Assembly (NCBI GenBank): GCA_963575745.1
Contig: CAUYUJ010015729.1
Span: forward strand, 112,501 to 164,967
DNA: 52,467 bases
Reading direction: 5' to 3'
Origin: Prorocentrum cordatum
Lineage: Eukaryota > Sar > Dinophyceae > Prorocentrales > Prorocentraceae
Shown: one piece after another, positions 49,510-52,467 of the stretch
Position numbering within the stretch: the first letter of the stretch is position 1
How the letters are laid out: each line of letters begins with the position of its first letter
Notes under the pieces: generated by a model
What the model was told of the DNA's origin: nothing
Seen by the model: only the letters and a program-made list of their open reading frames with translations
The model's database searches: none
Program-made: the position numbers and the translations under genes

Positions 49510-49652
49510 AGAATGAGGAGGAGGAGGAGGCGGAAGAGGAAGAGGAGGTGGAGGCGAAGGAGAGGGGAGAGTGAGAAGGGGGGAGGAGGAGGAGGAGGAG
49601 GAGGAGGAGGAGGAGGAGGAGGAGGAGGAGGAGGAGGAGGAGGAAGATGAGC
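49510..49652. repeat. GGA purine tract
   Basis: GGAGGAGGAGGAGGCGGAAG then a GGA run at 49586-49645. Confidence 0.95.
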
Positions 49653-49689
49653 AGACTGGTTCGAGGCGGCGTGTCTGACGCCCGCGCAG

Positions 49690-49747
49690 GTCTTCGCCAA
49701 GATTGTGGAGCTGAAGCGCTTCGGCGAGAAGGACGCAGCAGTGCTAG
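49690..49747 (+). CDS. Ser/Thr protein kinase, subdomain V-VI exon
   Basis: It reads VFAKIVELKRFGEKDAAVL, the helix after the hinge (G-E-L/V-F-x-K-I-V-x-x-x-x-F-x-E-x-D-A-A pattern of CAMK/CDPK kinases). It is preceded by CCCGCGCAG. It ends at GTGCTAG before GCCCGC, again a GC donor after AG, leaving phase 1. The catalytic loop (HRDLKPEN) was sought downstream and not found before the window ends. Confidence 0.7.
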
Positions 49748-49975
49748 GCCCGCGGGGGGCAGAGGACGAGGGTGTCATGGATGCAGGACCCGCTTCCCCC
49801 ATGCCAACCTTCCCCGCGACACCTCCCCGTCCAGTCGCCTCGCCTCCATCCCCTCGTCCATTCCCGTGGTCGTGCCGCTGCCCCCTTCCCCCCTCCCCAC
49901 CTCCCCCCCTCAGCTCGCGCCGCTCTCTGCCCTCCTTCCCCCCCGCCCCCTCCTGACAGGCAGGGGACCCGTACC
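49748..49975 (+). other. Probable next intron with pyrimidine tract
   Basis: From GCCCGCGG through a C/T-rich stretch (49860-49955) to CCTCCTGACAG at 49959. What follows the AG is the D3 repeat and not kinase sequence, so the real acceptor may be further on. Confidence 0.4.
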
Positions 49976-50075
49976 GTCGGACCGAGGTGCCAGATCCAGG
50001 TCGGCTCGGGGAGTGCGCCCCGGTGCTCTTCGTGCTTGCCGGACGCTCTCTTGTGCATCATTCCTGGGGAGGGTG
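49976..50075 (+). repeat. Dispersed repeat family D3, copy 2
   Basis: GTCGGACCGAGGTGCCAGAT, TCGGCTCGGGGAGTGCGCCC, GCTCTTCGTGCTTGCCGGAC and TCTTGTGCATC match 47722-47820. Confidence 0.8.
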
Positions 50076-50534
50076 CCCTCAGATGTCCCGTCCGCTCTGG
50101 CCGACGGAGGGCCTCACGCACGCTCTCGAGGGGTGCTCCTTTGGCCTAGCTGTGTCCGACTGTGCTGCCCCCCCCCGCCTCGCGTCAAAAAGGGCGCGGC
50201 GGAAGGTGTTCGGCGACATGCGGCCTCCTGGGGCCCCGCAGGACCCCTGGGAGCGGCAGAAGCAGACAACAAGTGAGGAGGAAGACCCCGTGCCCCGAAG
50301 CATCTGGTGCTCCGGAGCAGATGCCGCTGTTCACATGGAAGCAGAAGCACGTGGTATGGCCGCGAGCTGTGTCGCCGACCTGACCGGCAAGGTGTCGCGG
50401 CCGCCGAAGCGAGCTCGTGCTCTGTGATCTCATGTTCTTCAGCAGCACGAGAAGTGGCGCTTGGCACCCAAAAAACCGTGCTGGTCCAGGCGTCTGATGT
50501 GGTCCTTCTTCCACCGCGTGGCTCCCCGCCAGAG
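50076..50534. other. Unassigned, with one plausible plus frame
   Basis: From about 50170 a plus frame reads RLASKRARRKVFGDMRPPGA, TSEEEDPVPRSIWCSGADAA and MAASCVADLTGKVSRPPKRA before stop TGA at 50425-50427. Charged and basic, with no recognised family. Overlapping frames are also open. Confidence 0.3.
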
Positions 50535-50596
50535 GGCACCAACTATACACCAACACCGATCCTGGCCAGGATCGGTGTTGGTGTATAGTTGGTGCC
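50535..50596. repeat. Perfect 62-bp palindrome
   Basis: 31-base arms (GGCACCAACTATACACCAAC onward) meet at GGCC with no loop and no mismatch. The flanks are not symmetrical beyond it. Confidence 0.97.
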
Positions 50597-50933
50597 TTCC
50601 TACCCCGGAGGACGACCCTTTCCCGGGGCCCATTTTTTTCCTCCATCCCGGGCCGTCTTTGGCGGTGCCCGGGGCATGCGAGGGCCGCGGGAGGCCGAAG
50701 AAGTGGCCAGAATGCTTCCTCAAGGGCTTGACGACTTTCCGCTTGTCGACCTGTGGGGATCGCGCCAGCTAAATCCAGGAAGAACTGCCAAGACATCGAG
50801 GCGCATCCAGGTAGATCGTCGTACATTCAGGTCACCCAAAGATTTCCCAAGAGCATTTGGAGCAAATCCTGGTGGGTCCAGCGCGAGTCGATGGGCGGCA
50901 GAAGTCGTTAGGCCTTTGACGAATGCTGCCGTT

Positions 50934-50934
<1 letters not shown>
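50597..50934. other. Unassigned sequence
   Basis: No motif recognised on either strand. Confidence 0.4.
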
Positions 50935-50974
<40 letters not shown>

Positions 50975-51030
50975 TTATTTTTTATTTTTTTATTATTATT
51001 TATTTATTTATATATATATATATGTTTTTT
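50935..51030 (-). repeat. Poly-T and TTATT/AT tract (poly-A on the minus strand)
   Basis: About 38 T, then T-rich TTATTTTTTATTATTATTTA and an AT dinucleotide run. On the minus strand this is A-rich and could be the tail of a retroposed sequence lying to the right (51031 onward, minus strand). Confidence 0.75.
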
Positions 51031-51398
51031 GTTTTTTTTCACGACGCGAGGATGCCGAGAGGTCCAGGCCCCCGAGGCTCGAGCAGATGGGGTGAAGGGG
51101 TGCACCAAGGGGGGCCCAGAGGGCGTCGGGGGTGAGCTGGCCCGACCGCGCCTCGGTGCGTGCGACGAGGGGGCCACCGCCCAAAACCGCCCTGCGAGAG
51201 CCCGAGGGGCCTCCAAGACGAGCCCAGGGGGGCCGTCGGAGAACTCCACGAGGATCTTCGTTGGGCAGACACGGGGATTTTCGCTCAACGCGAGGCTTCC
51301 CTACTTTTGAGGCGGCGATGGCTCCAGGAGGGCCTCGGAGAAGCGGATGAGCGTCCAAAGAGGTCCCTGGAGCTGCTCTCAGGATGGGCCCTACCCCA
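51031..51398. other. GC-rich repeat-like sequence
   Basis: Words such as GGGGCCTCCAAGACGAGCCC recall the CTTGGGGCC family of 30846-31250 in inverted orientation. No gene recognised. Confidence 0.4.
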
Positions 51399-51484
51399 AG
51401 CGGGAGGAGGAGGAGGAGGAGGAGGAGGAGGAGGAGGAGGAGGAGGAGGAGGAGGAGGAGGAGGAGGAGGAGGAGGAGGAGGAG
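51399..51484. repeat. GGA purine tract
   Basis: About 28 uninterrupted GGA units. Confidence 0.97.
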
Positions 51485-52295
51485 ATGGCGCCTGGGGGAG
51501 AGCCCGCCACGGCAGCGGAAAGCCCCAAGACGGTCCCAAGATGGCCCCGAGAGCGCCCCGAGATCTGCGAGCGGGGCTCGCTGAGGGCCCCACGGCAGGC
51601 CAAGAGGGCCGCTTGCGGCTCCACGACCTCTCCAGGAGGGCCACAAGAAGAGCATGGCGCCAAGAGCACCCCCGGCTGGTCAGACTCAGACGACACGCAT
51701 TCTTCTGCGTCGGCGGCTGGGCAGAGTCACTGCGCTGGCGACAGGGCTAACAGACAGCAAGCACACGCACCTCCCAGGCTTCTGACCTTTGCTTCAAGGT
51801 AGCAGGGCATCGGCCCTCACTCCTCGGGACGAGGCTGCTGGCCGCACCGTGGCGGCTCAGGCGGCCCTCCCACGTCCCGGACTGGCCGCCCAGAGGGCCC
51901 CAAGATGCGTGCACCGAGCCGCCCTGGGTGAGCTCGGCAAAGACAGTCGTGCCCACAATTGCGCCCGACCTCCCGAGAGGCTTTCAGCAGGCCCAGGAGG
52001 ACCCCACCCTCTGGCAAGGCTCTGGGGGACCAAGAGAAGCACAATGTATGCTTGATGTGCTCTGGCTTCCCTCGCCCCGCATGGCTTAAAGAAGGTCCTC
52101 GCGGGCCCGAAGGCAGGCCCATGGGCCCAGTCCGGATGCCAAGGTGGCCTCAAGCTGGCTCACGAACTTCGCGAACAGGTCCAGGACTGCTCCAAGGGAG
52201 CTCCGCCAAGGCGGCTCCACATGGAGGGGATGAGTCAGCAACCGAGCAAGATGTGCATGTGTATCTCACGCCTGCTCAATAAAGCTTCAGTTCTG
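51485..52295. other. GC-rich repeat-like sequence to a lone AATAAA
   Basis: Degenerate CCAAGANGGCCCCGAGAGGCC-style words (for example 51534-51560 and 51895-51920). An AATAAAGCTT occurs near 52279, but dinoflagellate genes are not known to rely on AATAAA, so I do not call it a poly(A) signal. No gene recognised. Confidence 0.4.
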
Positions 52296-52467
52296 TCGCC
52301 CCCACGAATGGAGGAGCGAGGAGAGAGCAAGGGTGAGCGAGGAGGGCACACTGAATACGGAAAGTGGAGGAAGGAGGAATGAGGATGCAAGAGGGAGTAG
52401 CGAGAAGAGGAGGGGGAGGAGGAGGAATAATCGATGCAGACGCGGAGAGGATGGATGAGGAGTGAAT
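52296..52467. repeat. Purine-rich GAGGA tract at the window end
   Basis: GGAGCGAGGAGAGAGCAAGG and GGAGGAATGAGGATG-type sequence to the window edge. Confidence 0.75.

Larger units (their letters stand above)
47104..49689 (+). other. Predicted GC-AG intron of the kinase gene, filled with repeats
   Basis: It begins GCCCCTCGTC after GGCGAG and ends GACGCCCGCGCAG before GTCTTCGCC. GC donors and an AG|G context on both sides are known features of dinoflagellate introns. Inside are a D2 repeat, a MITE-like element, a D3 repeat, two GGA tracts and another MITE-like element: 2.6 kb between exons of 48 and about 58 bases. Confidence 0.6.

Noticed and set aside
52270-52300. AATAAA as a polyadenylation signal marking a gene end
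   Set aside because: Dinoflagellate mRNAs are not known to depend on AATAAA, and no coding sequence was recognised upstream.

Overview
The window reads as nuclear DNA of a dinoflagellate. Four things point there. (1) Copies of the dinoflagellate spliced-leader (SL) sequence are embedded in the genomic DNA at 2723-2759, 25680-25699 and 27439-27459, with weaker ones elsewhere. (2) Several broken retrotransposons encode proteins of the types seen throughout dinoflagellate genomes. (3) A kinase coding sequence is split by a predicted GC-AG intron with an AG|G context. (4) Coding-like DNA is very GC-rich and alternates with huge trinucleotide and purine/pyrimidine tracts. The species cannot be fixed from sequence alone; Prorocentrum or Symbiodiniaceae-like genomes are plausible. 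There is no operon structure and no bacterial gene. A 100-base run of N at 14868-14967 is a scaffold gap.

Layout. 1-3890: GAT and GGA microsatellites, a foldback element and a tandem SL relic. 3891-5265: the best host gene, a membrane-anchored prolyl 4-hydroxylase with a frame break, followed by low-complexity probable intron DNA and exon-like pieces to about 8110. 8290-12113: a nearly complete LINE (zinc fingers, reverse transcriptase, restriction-like endonuclease, A-rich tail), broken by one frameshift and an active-site change. 12733-14867 (minus): pol fragment with RT and RNase H of a DIRS/LTR-like retroelement. 14968-16588: the 3' half of another LINE with an intact RNase H. 17746-18360: two exon-like pieces. 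18780-21255: decayed LINE remnants and simple repeats. 21640-25700: duplications, a tRNA-like element and minus-strand exon-like pieces, one resembling a family 2 glycosyltransferase. 25620-25902: SL relics pointing away from each other across a purine tract. 27600-29790: the endonuclease half of a third LINE type.

30846-44960 is dominated by tandem repeats of several kinds. The most striking is a cluster of six related units (33178-40168) separated by TTG microsatellites; its last four units alternate A-B-A-B and carry a nested minisatellite. A six-copy 42-bp and an 84-bp minisatellite follow. 45827-50600 holds a family of inverted-repeat (MITE-like) elements, dispersed repeats in two or three copies, two tiny exons of a Ser/Thr kinase (47056-47103 and 49690-49747) separated by a repeat-filled intron, and a perfect 62-bp palindrome. 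The final 2 kb is GC-rich repeat-like DNA.

Most long open frames here are by-products of GC-rich or trinucleotide-repeat composition and are not annotated as genes. Exon calls rest on conserved motifs read by eye; no similarity search was possible.
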